NCBI GenBank assembly: GCA_022072165.1
Contig: JAJVIF010000001.1
Location: 1,081,353 to 1,145,352 of the forward strand
Direction: 5' to 3'
Length of the DNA: 64,000 nucleotides
Source: a bacterium
GTDB taxonomy: Bacteria; JAJVIF01
Shown here: positions 18,286-27,205 of the stretch, piece by piece
Layout of the letters: each line of letters starts with the position of its first letter
How positions within the stretch are numbered: position 1 is the first letter of the stretch
Position numbers and translations under genes: made by a program
Notes under the pieces: generated by a model
The model's database searches: none
What the model was told of the DNA's origin: nothing
Seen by the model: the letters and a program-made list of their open reading frames with translations, nothing else

Positions 18286-19702
18286 TCCCTCAGCCCCATT
18301 GCTGATCACCCAGGGCGGGTCAGTCCAGTTCCCTGGCACGAACGCGCCAAGTCTCACCTGGCCTGCGATGACCATCGCGCCGGGCGAGCGGGTCCTCATC
18401 GCCGGACCCACCGGCTGCGGAAAAACCACGTTCTGGTCGCTGCTGGCTGGACTCCTCCCGACATCGCATGTCACTGGTGCGGCGACCACGCTGCTACTGG
18501 GGACGTCCCTGCCACAGCTGGTACCGGCAGTCCATGGACGGGTGCTGGGGGCACTCTTCCAGACGCCTGCGGATCAGCTCCTCGCGACTTCATGTTCCGA
18601 AGAAATCGCGCTCGGCTTGCGACCGCTGGGGTTGACTGAATTGGCGATAAGGCATCGCGCTGCTGAAGCACTTAGCCAGGTCGGACTCCAGGGCTTAAGC
18701 GACCAGCCACCGGCACTCCTTTCCGGCGGGGAGCAACAACGCCTCTGCCTCGCCGCCGCCATCGCGCGTCAGCCTGCCTGGCTCCTCCTGGATGAGCCTT
18801 TTTCCCAGCTTGACCCGCAAGGCGCCCGGGCACTTGCGGAGTGCCTGAGGCGGATCACGACCGAGCTGCAGTGCGGGATTGTGCTGACCGAGCACCGACT
18901 CGCCCTCGCTTCCCGCTGCGCGGATCGTCTGCTCTGGCTGGAGTCCGGCGATATCCGAGCCGATGGCCCGGTCACCGCACTGCTTTCGCAACTGCCCCGG
19001 CCTGCTTTCAGGCCACGCGCTGTCGCACCATCGTCAGCCGCCCGGCGGGTCCAGGCCAGGCAGCTCGAAGTGCAGTTTGTCGATCAGCCCCGACCTGCCC
19101 TGCAACTGGACACGACGCTTTCACTGGACGGCCTGACTGTCCTGCTGGGCACGAATGGGTCCGGCAAATCCACTCTGCTTGCGCTGCTGTCGGGGGAGCA
19201 GCGACCCACCCGCGGCACCCTGCGTTGGCACGACTCATCTCGCCCCCGGGTAGCCCTCGTTCCCCAACAGACTGACTTCCGGCTGTTAGGCGGCACCATC
19301 GCGCAGGATCTCGCCCTCACCGGAGCCCCGAAGCGTGCCATCAGCGAAGTCGCGGCTGCCTTGCGGCTTCCGGACCTCGGGCTCCCCCCGCTGGCGATGA
19401 GTCGGGGGGAACGACTCCGGATCGCCCTCGCCGGCGCACTGTTGGAACAACCGGACCTGCTCCTCCTCGATGAACCCACCACCGGACAGGACGCCGATGC
19501 CCTGCAGCGGCTCCTGGAAATCCTGCAGTCCCTCACGATCCCCATCGTGCTGGCGACCCATGATCTCGACTTCGCCCGGGCAGCGGCTGATCAGGTCTGG
19601 CTATTGCGCGCTGGCACCCTGATAGCCACTGGTCCTGCCGACCTGCTGTCGGATGTCGCGCTCCTCGAGGACGTGGGATTGCAGGAGCCGGACGATGGCT
19701 GA
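18278..19702 (+). CDS. ECF transporter ATPase with two fused ABC domains
   Basis: A 474-residue protein that joins both ATP-binding subunits of an energy-coupling factor importer in one chain. Domain 1 has Walker A GPTGCGKT (43-50), signature LSGGEQQR (148-155) and Walker B LLLDEP (169-174), followed by an H-loop in LTEHR. Domain 2 has Walker A GTNGSGKST (291-299), signature MSRGERLR (374-381), a variant of LSGGQ, and Walker B LLLLDEP (394-400), with ATHDLD as H-loop. Both sites look able to bind ATP. It overlaps the genes on both sides by the same 8 bases (ATGGCTGA), so translation is tightly coupled. Confidence 0.92.
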   Translation: MADPSAPLLITQGGSVQFPGTNAPSLTWPAMTIAPGERVLIAGPTGCGKTTFWSLLAGLLPTSHVTGAATTLLLGTSLPQLVPAVHGRVLGALFQTPADQLLATSCSEEIALGLRPLGLTELAIRHRAAEALSQVGLQGLSDQPPALLSGGEQQRLCLAAAIARQPAWLLLDEPFSQLDPQGARALAECLRRITTELQCGIVLTEHRLALASRCADRLLWLESGDIRADGPVTALLSQLPRPAFRPRAVAPSSAARRVQARQLEVQFVDQPRPALQLDTTLSLDGLTVLLGTNGSGKSTLLALLSGEQRPTRGTLRWHDSSRPRVALVPQQTDFRLLGGTIAQDLALTGAPKRAISEVAAALRLPDLGLPPLAMSRGERLRIALAGALLEQPDLLLLDEPTTGQDADALQRLLEILQSLTIPIVLATHDLDFARAAADQVWLLRAGTLIATGPADLLSDVALLEDVGLQEPDDG

Positions 19703-20579
19703 CTGGACCGCCACCCTCCTGACTCCCGCACCGGCGACCGGCTGGTATGGCCGGTGCAGTGCCGCAGCCCGCCTCTGGACCGGCCTGCTCCTGGCGCTGC
19801 TGGTGCTCCTGATCGATCAGGTCCTGCTGCTGCTCCTGCTCGCGCTGGTGGTGGTGGGGCTCTCCCTGACAGTGCGATTGAGGCCGCTGCAGCGACGCGC
19901 TTTCTTCGGAGCCATTCTCCTTTTGCTCTGGGGAGTCATGGTATCCCAGGGGCTGTTTTATCAGCGTGTCCCCAGGGAAGCGCTGATCACGCTGATTCCC
20001 CCAGGCGACATCGCCGGCCTGCCCTTCGATGGGCTGCGCATCTATCGCGAGGGGCTGCTGTATGGCCTCAGTCAGAGTCTCCGCTTCGTGGTGCTGGTGG
20101 GGTATAGCCTGCTGGTGACCTTCACGACTCCCCTGCATGAACTGCTCGGAGGGCTGCGGTCACTGGGGATTCCCGGATCCCTTGCGCTGATGACGCTGAT
20201 CGCGCTTCGGAGTTTGCCGACCCTGGCGCGGGAGGTCCTCGAAGTCCAGCGAGCCATGCGCCTGCGCCGACTCACGGTGTGGCGTTTGGGACTGGCCGGG
20301 ATGTTGCGCCCGCTTCTCGACCGGACGCTCTGGCGTGCTACAACGCTGGCGGCAAGCTTGCAGCTACGGGGCATTGACCCCATCGCGCCGGACCTGGGAC
20401 CGATCCCGCGCATGTCTTTGCATGAACGATCTGGCCTGCTGCTACTGGGCGCGGTGGTGCTAGTCGCGTTGTGCGCCAGGGTGCTCCTGCTGCTCTATTG
20501 GCGGGGGTGGTGGTATGCCCCTGACTGGACCGGTCTCTATGCTTTCGCCAGCTGGCTCGCGTCCCCTATTCGCCTGTGA
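19695..20579 (+). CDS. ECF transporter transmembrane coupling protein (EcfT)
   Basis: A 294-residue membrane protein with about six hydrophobic helices (two before residue 60, others near 70-88, 127-145, 160-175 and 246-268). Between the last ones lie two basic cytoplasmic coupling helices, holding VQRAMRLRR (about 184-192) and ASLQLRG (about 220-226), at the places of the two Ala-Arg-Gly-type motifs by which EcfT docks on the ATPases. This is the T-component linking ATP hydrolysis by the preceding protein to toppling of the S-component. The ATG at 19695 overlaps the ATPase stop. It ends the riboswitch operon; no terminator is evident, and a TATACT at 20630 probably starts the next transcript. 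Confidence 0.88.
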   Translation: MADWTATLLTPAPATGWYGRCSAAARLWTGLLLALLVLLIDQVLLLLLLALVVVGLSLTVRLRPLQRRAFFGAILLLLWGVMVSQGLFYQRVPREALITLIPPGDIAGLPFDGLRIYREGLLYGLSQSLRFVVLVGYSLLVTFTTPLHELLGGLRSLGIPGSLALMTLIALRSLPTLAREVLEVQRAMRLRRLTVWRLGLAGMLRPLLDRTLWRATTLAASLQLRGIDPIAPDLGPIPRMSLHERSGLLLLGAVVLVALCARVLLLLYWRGWWYAPDWTGLYAFASWLASPIRL

Positions 20580-20672
20580 GATGTTGCGTTCGATCAGGAT
20601 CGATTCAGCTACGCCTAAATGCTGGCCGGTATACTGACCTGTCGCTCACTGACGTTCCCCCCAGGTGACCAC

Positions 20673-23126
20673 ATGCGCCGTCCGCTCCTCCACGCTTTCT
20701 GCTGCCTCCTGCTGACTTCGGTGGTGGCCTGTGCCCAGGCCAGCTCGCCCTTGCCAGAGAACTCGCGCGAAACCGCGACTCCACCTGTATCGACCCCGGT
20801 CGCTCAGGGTGTGCTCGGGATGTACCAGCTCTCGATTGCCCAGTCCGCAGGGACACCGGAAGTCTCATTGACCCCCTTGCGCGACTCGCAGGCGGTCGGC
20901 GACAGCTACCTGCTCGATGCCTCCGCCTATTTTTCCGGAGCGCTCTGCGGCGACTGTGTCCGGCTCTCGGGGATTCGGCTGGTCGATACCACAACCCTCG
21001 ACCTCGACTTCACTCTCCGCCATCCCTTCCCGCTCCCTGCCGCTTCTCCCGCACCGAAGGATCGACTGGACCTGCACATCTTTGATGTCACAGGCATTCT
21101 GGTCAGCGCCGAACCGGGAGGACCGTTCTTCCCCGCCAGCCAGACTCGCATCGCGCCGGTCCGGCTCCTCAATCCGCACGGCTACACAGGCGTACTCGAC
21201 CCCTGGCTGGATCGCATCTTCCCGACTCCCCAGGCCGATGCCCACCCATACCGTGTCTTTGCCATCGATGAGACGGCCGGCAACTTCGCTGCCGGGCATC
21301 CCACCGGCTTCGCGGACCTGGCCGCCCCCCGGGGCTTCAATGTCTTCGCGCAAGGGAGTGCTGCAACACAGACCTATCGACTGCGGATGCCCCCCGCCGG
21401 AACCTCGCTCAGCTTCAAACAGGATGCCCTGCTGGTCATCAGCGCCAGTTGGGGTCAGGGCGCTGGCAGTAAGCCAGAGCGGATGTCGCCAGTGTACCGG
21501 GCGCCGGAGTTCACCCAGAAAGCCCCCTGGAGCGTCACCGCGAACGTCACGGCGAACACACTCACCGGTGGCCAGGCCTCGTCCAGTGCAACCATTGGCG
21601 TCACGATCCGCGACTGGCAGTGGGAGGTACCCCTGGCCCCCACCTGGCCCGACCCGGACAGCCGGGGCACCATCAGGACCAGCAGCAATCCGGTGCAGGT
21701 GCTGTTGGAGGTGCCGGGGGTCACGAATGGCGCGGTCTCGGTTGATCCCACCACGTTCCCGGGAATCGGCCACACCCGGACAGGCCAAATCGACATCATG
21801 AATGCGTTGTCCGCAGCTGAGGGGACCTACATCGGTCTCGTGCAGGTCATCGACAGTCACGACAACGCCCTTGGCATCGCCCAGGATGATCCGATACCCG
21901 GCTTCCTCGGGCAGCTGCGGACGGCTGCGGTCTTTACAGTGACAGTAGCCCCTGGTGGTGGTCCTGGTCCCTTTGGCAGCGCGGTGCTGATCAGTGATCG
22001 TGATCTGAACGATATCGCCGGCCTCTTCAACACCAACATGCCCGAACTCGTCACCGATGGGAGCGATCTGTACCTTGGCTATCAGGGACCGGCAGATGAA
22101 GCGGTGGTGGCCCGCAGCACCAACTTCGGCAGCAGCTGGACCAATGTCGAGGTCTATCAGGGCGCTCCGGGAGCGTTCCTGGACCCCAGCATCGGCTGCG
22201 TCGCCAACAGCGATGATCTGCAGGTGGTGCTCGCCGCGCCGGATGACACCGGCACATACAGCAGCCGCTCGCTGAACAATGGCAGCTCCTGGAGTCCTTT
22301 GCTCAAGGTGCATGATGATCTGGGATCGCCCGACGACTCCCAGGCGATCACGAGCGGTACTGGCGCACCGGTCGCCATCTTCGGGACGATTCGGGAATCG
22401 GGCGGGACGCTTGAATTCGTGCTCGGCAGCGCGGTCTTCAACGGCACCCTCTGGTCCGAGCGCTCCCTCGTCACCGAGGCCCGTCCCGGCACCGGTCCGG
22501 GGCTGATCCGCATCGATGAGTCCCCCATGATTTACCGACTCTCCGATAACTCCCTGGTCTGCCTTTTCAGTTCCAACGAGCGGCCCATTGCCTCGCTGGG
22601 TGACGACACCATCAGCGAGCCTGTGGCTGCCAGAAGTCTCAATGAGGGCGTGAGCTGGCAGGACTGGACTTATGTCCGGCCCCTGGATGGCACCCGGACC
22701 ATCGAGACCCTCGCCAGTGCGCGACAGGGCGACACGCTCTACTTCGTGGAAGTCGCAGAAGACGGAACCCCGTCACTCCGCCGGAGCACCAATGGCGGAC
22801 TGGCCTGGCAAAGTCGCCCGCTCCCCACAGAACTGACGAGTGTCGAGAATGGCATCTGCGAGATCGCGGCGGGCCCGGATCAGACGCTGGCGCTCATCTG
22901 GGCGTCGGGTGGCGGGGGGAACGCGACACTGCTCTGCAGTCTCTCAGACAATGGCGGAGATACCTGGGGGACAGTCCTTCCGTGTGAGGATGATCCGGGG
23001 AATCTCTATACAGTCTACGCGGCCTCCGCAGTCTTTACGACCAACGGACGCCTGCATATTGCCTTCACGAGCAATCGACGCCCTGGAGGGCAGATTGGCT
23101 GGTACAGCGTCAGTCAGCAGCCTTAG
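20673..23126 (+). CDS. Large lipoprotein with BNR/Asp-box (sialidase-like) repeats
   Basis: An 817-residue exported protein. The ATG at 20673 has AGGTGA four bases upstream and starts a signal peptide with the lipobox-like SVVAC. The first 430 residues are beta-rich and unrecognised, with motifs such as DLDFTLRHPFPLP and LDLHIFDVTGILV. The C-terminal part carries five Asp-box signatures of the S-x-D/N-x-G-x-x-W type: STNFGSSW, SLNNGSSW, SLNEGVSW, STNGGLAW and SDNGGDTW. These build a six-bladed propeller as in sialidases. The catalytic arginine triad cannot be confirmed, so enzymatic sialidase activity is not claimed; a binding or structural surface role is equally possible. Its stop overlaps the convergent methyltransferase stop. 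Confidence 0.8.
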   Translation: MRRPLLHAFCCLLLTSVVACAQASSPLPENSRETATPPVSTPVAQGVLGMYQLSIAQSAGTPEVSLTPLRDSQAVGDSYLLDASAYFSGALCGDCVRLSGIRLVDTTTLDLDFTLRHPFPLPAASPAPKDRLDLHIFDVTGILVSAEPGGPFFPASQTRIAPVRLLNPHGYTGVLDPWLDRIFPTPQADAHPYRVFAIDETAGNFAAGHPTGFADLAAPRGFNVFAQGSAATQTYRLRMPPAGTSLSFKQDALLVISASWGQGAGSKPERMSPVYRAPEFTQKAPWSVTANVTANTLTGGQASSSATIGVTIRDWQWEVPLAPTWPDPDSRGTIRTSSNPVQVLLEVPGVTNGAVSVDPTTFPGIGHTRTGQIDIMNALSAAEGTYIGLVQVIDSHDNALGIAQDDPIPGFLGQLRTAAVFTVTVAPGGGPGPFGSAVLISDRDLNDIAGLFNTNMPELVTDGSDLYLGYQGPADEAVVARSTNFGSSWTNVEVYQGAPGAFLDPSIGCVANSDDLQVVLAAPDDTGTYSSRSLNNGSSWSPLLKVHDDLGSPDDSQAITSGTGAPVAIFGTIRESGGTLEFVLGSAVFNGTLWSERSLVTEARPGTGPGLIRIDESPMIYRLSDNSLVCLFSSNERPIASLGDDTISEPVAARSLNEGVSWQDWTYVRPLDGTRTIETLASARQGDTLYFVEVAEDGTPSLRRSTNGGLAWQSRPLPTELTSVENGICEIAAGPDQTLALIWASGGGGNATLLCSLSDNGGDTWGTVLPCEDDPGNLYTVYAASAVFTTNGRLHIAFTSNRRPGGQIGWYSVSQQP

Positions 23127-23899
23127 TGCGGCGACTGCCCCAGAACCGCAAAGACCCGATGCGGAATCTGCAGGATATCGCCGGGAAAATCAGTTGCCAG
23201 CATCGCGGCATGTTCGGCATCGAATGCCTCCACTGCAGCGGGTGGCAGACTCGCACCGATGCCGGCACTGGCCCGGATGCGTCCCCTCCAGGCTTCGGGG
23301 GTGTACTCCACAGGTACATCAAACGAAAAGCTTTCGAGATTGATGAATCCACCCTGTGCCAGGTCCGCCAGTTCCCCAGCATGGAGGCCGGTCCCACCAC
23401 CCAGCTGCCATGCCGGATTGTGCTGCTGAATGAGTTGCTCGGTGCACCAGGCGATGTTGCCCGGCAGGGGAATCCAGTCGAAGTGCGCCACGACCAGCCA
23501 GCCCCCCGGCATCAGGAGTCGTCGGGCTTCCGCAGCGACCGCTGGCGCATCAAACCAGTGCCAGCATTGTCCGGCGCTGACAACGTGGCTGCCATGCGCC
23601 GGCAGTCCAGTATTTTCCGCCGTGGATGTGACCCACGAGATCCGCAGCCCTTCTTCCCTCGCTAACCGGCTTGCCTCTTCAATCATGGCATCGTCCTTGT
23701 CCACACCAAGGACATTGCACCCCCGTCGCGCAAATCCCTGCGCGAGGGTCCCGGTGCCAGTCCCCAGGTCGATCACCGTCTGCCCCGGGCGCCCAATGCC
23801 CCAGCCCTGCAGACGATCAAAAAGGGCCGGGGGGAAGCCCTGGCGATGACGGGCGTAGTCGCCCGCTGCTTTGCCGAACTGGACAGTGGCCGGATCCAT
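23123..23899 (-). CDS. Class I SAM-dependent methyltransferase
   Basis: A 258-residue methyltransferase of the UbiE/Methyltransf_11 type. It begins with FGKAAGDYARHRQGFP, typical of this group, followed by motif I VIDLGTGTGTLAQGFA, the acidic ribose-binding GVDKDDAMI and the post-I SAGQCWHWFD segment. The product strand is LLMPGGWLVVAHFDWIP. The substrate is unknown; relatives act on small molecules, including quinones and fatty acids. The ATG at 23899 was chosen because the longer frame runs antisense through the tRNA-Ser gene and is an artefact. Transcribed alone. Confidence 0.88.
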   Translation of the reverse strand: MDPATVQFGKAAGDYARHRQGFPPALFDRLQGWGIGRPGQTVIDLGTGTGTLAQGFARRGCNVLGVDKDDAMIEEASRLAREEGLRISWVTSTAENTGLPAHGSHVVSAGQCWHWFDAPAVAAEARRLLMPGGWLVVAHFDWIPLPGNIAWCTEQLIQQHNPAWQLGGGTGLHAGELADLAQGGFINLESFSFDVPVEYTPEAWRGRIRASAGIGASLPPAAVEAFDAEHAAMLATDFPGDILQIPHRVFAVLGQSPH

Positions 23900-23948
23900 A
23901 GCTGGCTGATATAGTACCGAGTCTGCCTTGCGGCAGCCTGCCTCATCC

Positions 23949-24041
23949 GGAGGGGTGGCAGAGTGGTCGAATGCGTCCGACTCGAAATCGGATATTGCTC
24001 CAAAAGGGCAATCGGGGGTTCGAATCCCCCCCCCTCCGCCA
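23949..24041 (+). tRNA. tRNA-Ser (anticodon CGA)
   Basis: A 93-base class II tRNA. The acceptor GGAGGGG pairs with CCCCTCC, the anticodon stem-loop is TCCGA-CTCGAAA-TCGGA (anticodon CGA, 23983-23985, reading UCG), and a long variable arm TTGCTCC..GGGCAA is present. The T arm holds GGTTCGAATCC, and the encoded GCCA end is intact. A TATAGT at 23910-23915 may be its -10 box. Confidence 0.97.
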
Positions 24042-24044
24042 GAC

Positions 24045-24116
24045 GCTCCCATAGTTCAACGGATAGAACGGGGGTTTCCTAAACCCTAAATGGAGGTTCG
24101 ATTCCTCCTGGGGGCG
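24045..24116 (+). tRNA. tRNA-Arg (anticodon CCT)
   Basis: Acceptor GCTCCCA pairs with TGGGGGC, D stem GTTC/GAAC, anticodon loop TTCCTAA (anticodon CCT at 24078-24080, reading AGG), T stem GGAGG/CCTCC. CCA is not encoded, unlike in the tRNA-Ser four bases upstream, with which it is surely co-transcribed. Confidence 0.95.
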
Positions 24117-24145
24117 CGTTTTGGCGTCCCACTCTGCTTTGCGAT

Positions 24146-25825
24146 TTAGTGACCGTACGCTGTCAGCTGATAGATGCCCGACTCCACTGGTCCGATCCGC
24201 CAGAGCGCTCCGACTGGAATCCAGACATCCGCCGGTTCCGGACGAGCAGACAGCTTCCAGCTCAGATGGAGCAGACTCCCGGCGGGCGCTGCCTCTACCG
24301 CTGCTGCAACCATTGGGTCGAGGTAGAGGAGGTCCGGTCGCATAGCTGGCGACGTATAGCCGAAATCAGCCCCGTGCTGCGCCGATGGAGGCACCACCTC
24401 GCCCTGATAGACCGGTCGATCCACGAACGCCCGGGCATAGTCCACGGAGGTAATGTCATATCCCGGCTCGCCAAACACCAGCCAGCCCTCGGGGAGAGCC
24501 TGCAATTGCGGGACAGCGTGGAGCCAGCGATTCGCCTCCGGATATCGCCAGATGACATAGCCGTTGGCGTAGTTGTTGAGGACTGTAAAGAGCAAGATGC
24601 CACAGAGTCCTGCCGCACCCAGGCGACTGGATTTGAGGTGACTGGTGGCGACCAGCGGCTGCATCAGCACCCACAACAGCGGCAGCAGATAGTAGAGACG
24701 AAACCAGCCATCCTGCGGACGATACTGCGTATGAAACAGGACAAACGGCAGCGCCCAGACGAGTGCCAGTCTCCAGTGCTGCCGGGCTGCTCCCGTCTGA
24801 CGACTGTGCCACCAGATGCTGCAGCACAACCCGATGCCGAGGAGCCCCAGCAGTCCCCCTGTGATTTGCGGGAGTCGCGGGTTGATCTCAACCCACCACC
24901 ACGATGCCAGCGGCGCAACACCGCCGACATACTCCAGATTCCCCTGCAACACCGCCGGACTCTCATAGGGCATCGCCCAGAACAGTTGCCGATGGCTACC
25001 GACTATGAGCGACCACCAGTACATCACGGCTCTCTCATCTGATGGGAGCGTACCCCACCACCAGTTCTCGGGATTGTGTCCATAGTGTGTGAGCCACGTC
25101 AGATACGACGCCGGATCCAGGCTCCCCTGGGCGATCCATCCACCCAGCAGATAGCAGCCGATGATCGGTCTGAGGAGCCAGCCAGTGATGGTCGTCCAGC
25201 TCGCTTGATCCGCCTCCTCTCGGGGACTGCTGTAGGCCGCCCACAAAATCGCCGGTAAGGCCAGAATCGCAATCTGATGCCAGAGGAGCGCGAGGGTGTA
25301 CCACCAGGCCGCGCGACGCAGGCTGGCATGGGTCATCCCCGACGTGGGCCACTGCAGCAGTTCCCGCCAGGTCAGGGTCAGGCAACAGAGGGTGAGGGCA
25401 TACAACGTAGGAGTCACGCTCAACAGCCAGAGGTACCACGCGCTTCCCAGCCAGAGCAGCAGCAACGCGACCCACCCGCTGCCCCATCCCAGCTGGCGCA
25501 GGGCACTTCCCACTGTCCCAAGCGTTAACAGGGTCGCCCCGACACTGATGGGCCGCATGACAGCGAGCGGCGTGAAATCAAAGCCCCAATGTTGCAGCGC
25601 GGTCCAGAGGAGCCAGATCAGCGGGGGGAATCCGAGGTGATGCGGATGCAGCCGGTCACTCCAGGACCCCGACTGAATCAGCGCGGTGTAGTAGATCGTG
25701 TCGTGGTAGTAAAAGGAGAGCCGCGGCAGCAGGTATGCCATCAGCAATCCCAGTGCGGCGACCAGCAACCAGACCGAGTCCGGCCGTCGCGCTACAGATG
25801 GGGGCTCGGCAGGTTGGGCAACCAT
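24146..25825 (-). CDS. Polytopic membrane protein, GT-C glycosyltransferase-like
   Basis: A protein of about 559 residues with ten or more hydrophobic helices and a C-terminal soluble tail. The first loop after helix 1 holds acidic FYYHDTIYYTALIQSG and HPHHLGFPPLIWLL, the kind of first extracytoplasmic loop where GT-C (mannosyltransferase/PMT-like) enzymes carry their catalytic acid. This suggests transfer of a sugar from a polyprenyl carrier, but no family signature is decisive. The ATG at 25825 is used; a GTG at 25834 is also open. Neither has a clear ribosome site. It is the last gene of the heme operon strand run, 27 bases after hemY, with no evident functional tie to heme. Confidence 0.65.
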   Translation of the reverse strand: MVAQPAEPPSVARRPDSVWLLVAALGLLMAYLLPRLSFYYHDTIYYTALIQSGSWSDRLHPHHLGFPPLIWLLWTALQHWGFDFTPLAVMRPISVGATLLTLGTVGSALRQLGWGSGWVALLLLWLGSAWYLWLLSVTPTLYALTLCCLTLTWRELLQWPTSGMTHASLRRAAWWYTLALLWHQIAILALPAILWAAYSSPREEADQASWTTITGWLLRPIIGCYLLGGWIAQGSLDPASYLTWLTHYGHNPENWWWGTLPSDERAVMYWWSLIVGSHRQLFWAMPYESPAVLQGNLEYVGGVAPLASWWWVEINPRLPQITGGLLGLLGIGLCCSIWWHSRQTGAARQHWRLALVWALPFVLFHTQYRPQDGWFRLYYLLPLLWVLMQPLVATSHLKSSRLGAAGLCGILLFTVLNNYANGYVIWRYPEANRWLHAVPQLQALPEGWLVFGEPGYDITSVDYARAFVDRPVYQGEVVPPSAQHGADFGYTSPAMRPDLLYLDPMVAAAVEAAPAGSLLHLSWKLSARPEPADVWIPVGALWRIGPVESGIYQLTAYGH

Positions 25826-25852
25826 GCGTGCCACGGGAGTGTAGACAATCCC

Positions 25853-27205
25853 CTACTGACGCATCCGCTCCGCGAGCTTCAGCCCATTCCCGGCCACCTG
25901 ATCCAGACTGATCCCGCCATCGAAATTCCCGACCAGATGGAGTCCCTGTTGCTGTTGGAGTCTCTGACGTACCCCTTCCATCCGGACACCATGTCCGGGC
26001 ACATACTGGGGTATCGCCTGCCGCCACCGGACAATCCGCTGCCAGGTGGGCCCCGTGCGGACTCCCAGGATCTGCGAAAGCGCTTCGTGGACCTGCCTCA
26101 CCAGCGCGGCATCATCAAGCTCCAGTGCACCGGGGTTCGTGAAGCCGCCGATAAAGCAGGTCAGCAGCGTATGACCCGCAGGCGCGCGCTCAGGAAACAG
26201 GCTGGAGAGAAACAGTGCACCCAGTAACGGAATCCCCTGATTTCGCGGGATCAAAACACCGAATCCTGATGGGATCTGGGCAAAGGCCGCATCGGGATAC
26301 CCCAGATGCACGCCGGCAATCGGGGCGTAGGGAATCTCCCGCAATAGCCCTGAAAGTTTTGGGTCCAGCGCATCGATAAGCTTCGCTGAAACCACTGCCG
26401 GAGTCGCCATGACGACCTCCGATGCCCGCCAGGACTCCCCTCCTGCCACGACCTCCCACCCCCCATCCCTGGGAGAAAGACCCTCTACTGGTGTCTGGCA
26501 GTGCAGCCGATCCCCCAGCAACTCCGCGAGCCGTTGCGGCAATCGCTGCAGCCCGGTCCGGAACGACAGCAGTCCCTTCGGCGGTGCGGGCTCGCCCGCC
26601 CGCTTCGCCTGCTTGCGGGCTGCCATCGCCCCCCGCATCAGGGAGCCCGCCGACGACTCAAACTCCACCAGCGCTGGAAACGCCGAAGCGACCTCCAGCT
26701 GTCGCGCCTCACCGGCATAGATGCCCGATATGAAGGGGTCCACCAGGTAGGCGACCGCTTCCGGACCGAGGCGACGCTCCATGAACGCCGCCACCGACTC
26801 CTCTGCATCCCGGCGGGACGGTCGGGGTTGCCAGGGCTCCTGCACCATCCGCCACTTGCCAGGCCCACTCAACGCCGTCGTGGTCAGCAGTCCCGGCGGA
26901 GCTGAAGGGAGCCTGCAGAGCTTCCCCTCCCGGAAGATGTATCGATTTTTCGCCGCAGCAGAGGAGTAGAGCACTTCCTGCCGCAGCCCTATGGCATCGA
27001 TCAGGTACTGCAGGTTTTTGCCGGAAGCCTGGACCGTGTTCGGGCCATGCTCAATCTGATAGCCATCGACACGTTCGGACCGCACAACTCCTCCCTCAGC
27101 CTCTCCGGCCTCCAGGACCAGGACTTCCCGTCCCTGCTGCTGAAGTGCAATTGCGGTCGCGAGTCCCGCCATGCCTGCCCCGATGATGATGACCGGCAGC
27201 GTCAT
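25853..27205 (-). CDS. hemY: Protoporphyrinogen/coproporphyrinogen oxidase, FAD-dependent (HemY type)
   Basis: A 450-residue flavoenzyme that removes six electrons from protoporphyrinogen IX (or coproporphyrinogen III) to give the porphyrin. The N-terminal FAD site VIIIGAGMAGLATAIAL and EAGEAEGGVVRSERVDGY are clear, and HLVGNFDGGISLDQVAGNG near the end closes the FAD site as in HemY. The middle contains the substrate-domain pattern LVDPFISGIYAGEARQL. This type uses oxygen as acceptor. It overlaps ferrochelatase by 4 bp (ATGA), so the two products of adjacent steps are made together. With hemN present, the protoporphyrin route is likely, but the sequence alone does not exclude the coproporphyrin route. 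Confidence 0.93.
   Translation of the reverse strand: MTLPVIIIGAGMAGLATAIALQQQGREVLVLEAGEAEGGVVRSERVDGYQIEHGPNTVQASGKNLQYLIDAIGLRQEVLYSSAAAKNRYIFREGKLCRLPSAPPGLLTTTALSGPGKWRMVQEPWQPRPSRRDAEESVAAFMERRLGPEAVAYLVDPFISGIYAGEARQLEVASAFPALVEFESSAGSLMRGAMAARKQAKRAGEPAPPKGLLSFRTGLQRLPQRLAELLGDRLHCQTPVEGLSPRDGGWEVVAGGESWRASEVVMATPAVVSAKLIDALDPKLSGLLREIPYAPIAGVHLGYPDAAFAQIPSGFGVLIPRNQGIPLLGALFLSSLFPERAPAGHTLLTCFIGGFTNPGALELDDAALVRQVHEALSQILGVRTGPTWQRIVRWRQAIPQYVPGHGVRMEGVRQRLQQQQGLHLVGNFDGGISLDQVAGNGLKLAERMRQ

Noticed and set aside
20865-22313. 482-residue minus-strand frame inside the BNR lipoprotein gene
   Set aside because: Shadow frame with no motifs; the plus-strand gene has a signal peptide and five Asp-boxes.
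23900-24052. N-terminal extension of the methyltransferase (GGGGGIRTP-type peptide)
   Set aside because: It is the antisense translation of the tRNA-Ser gene, a common artefact. The real start is the ATG at 23899.
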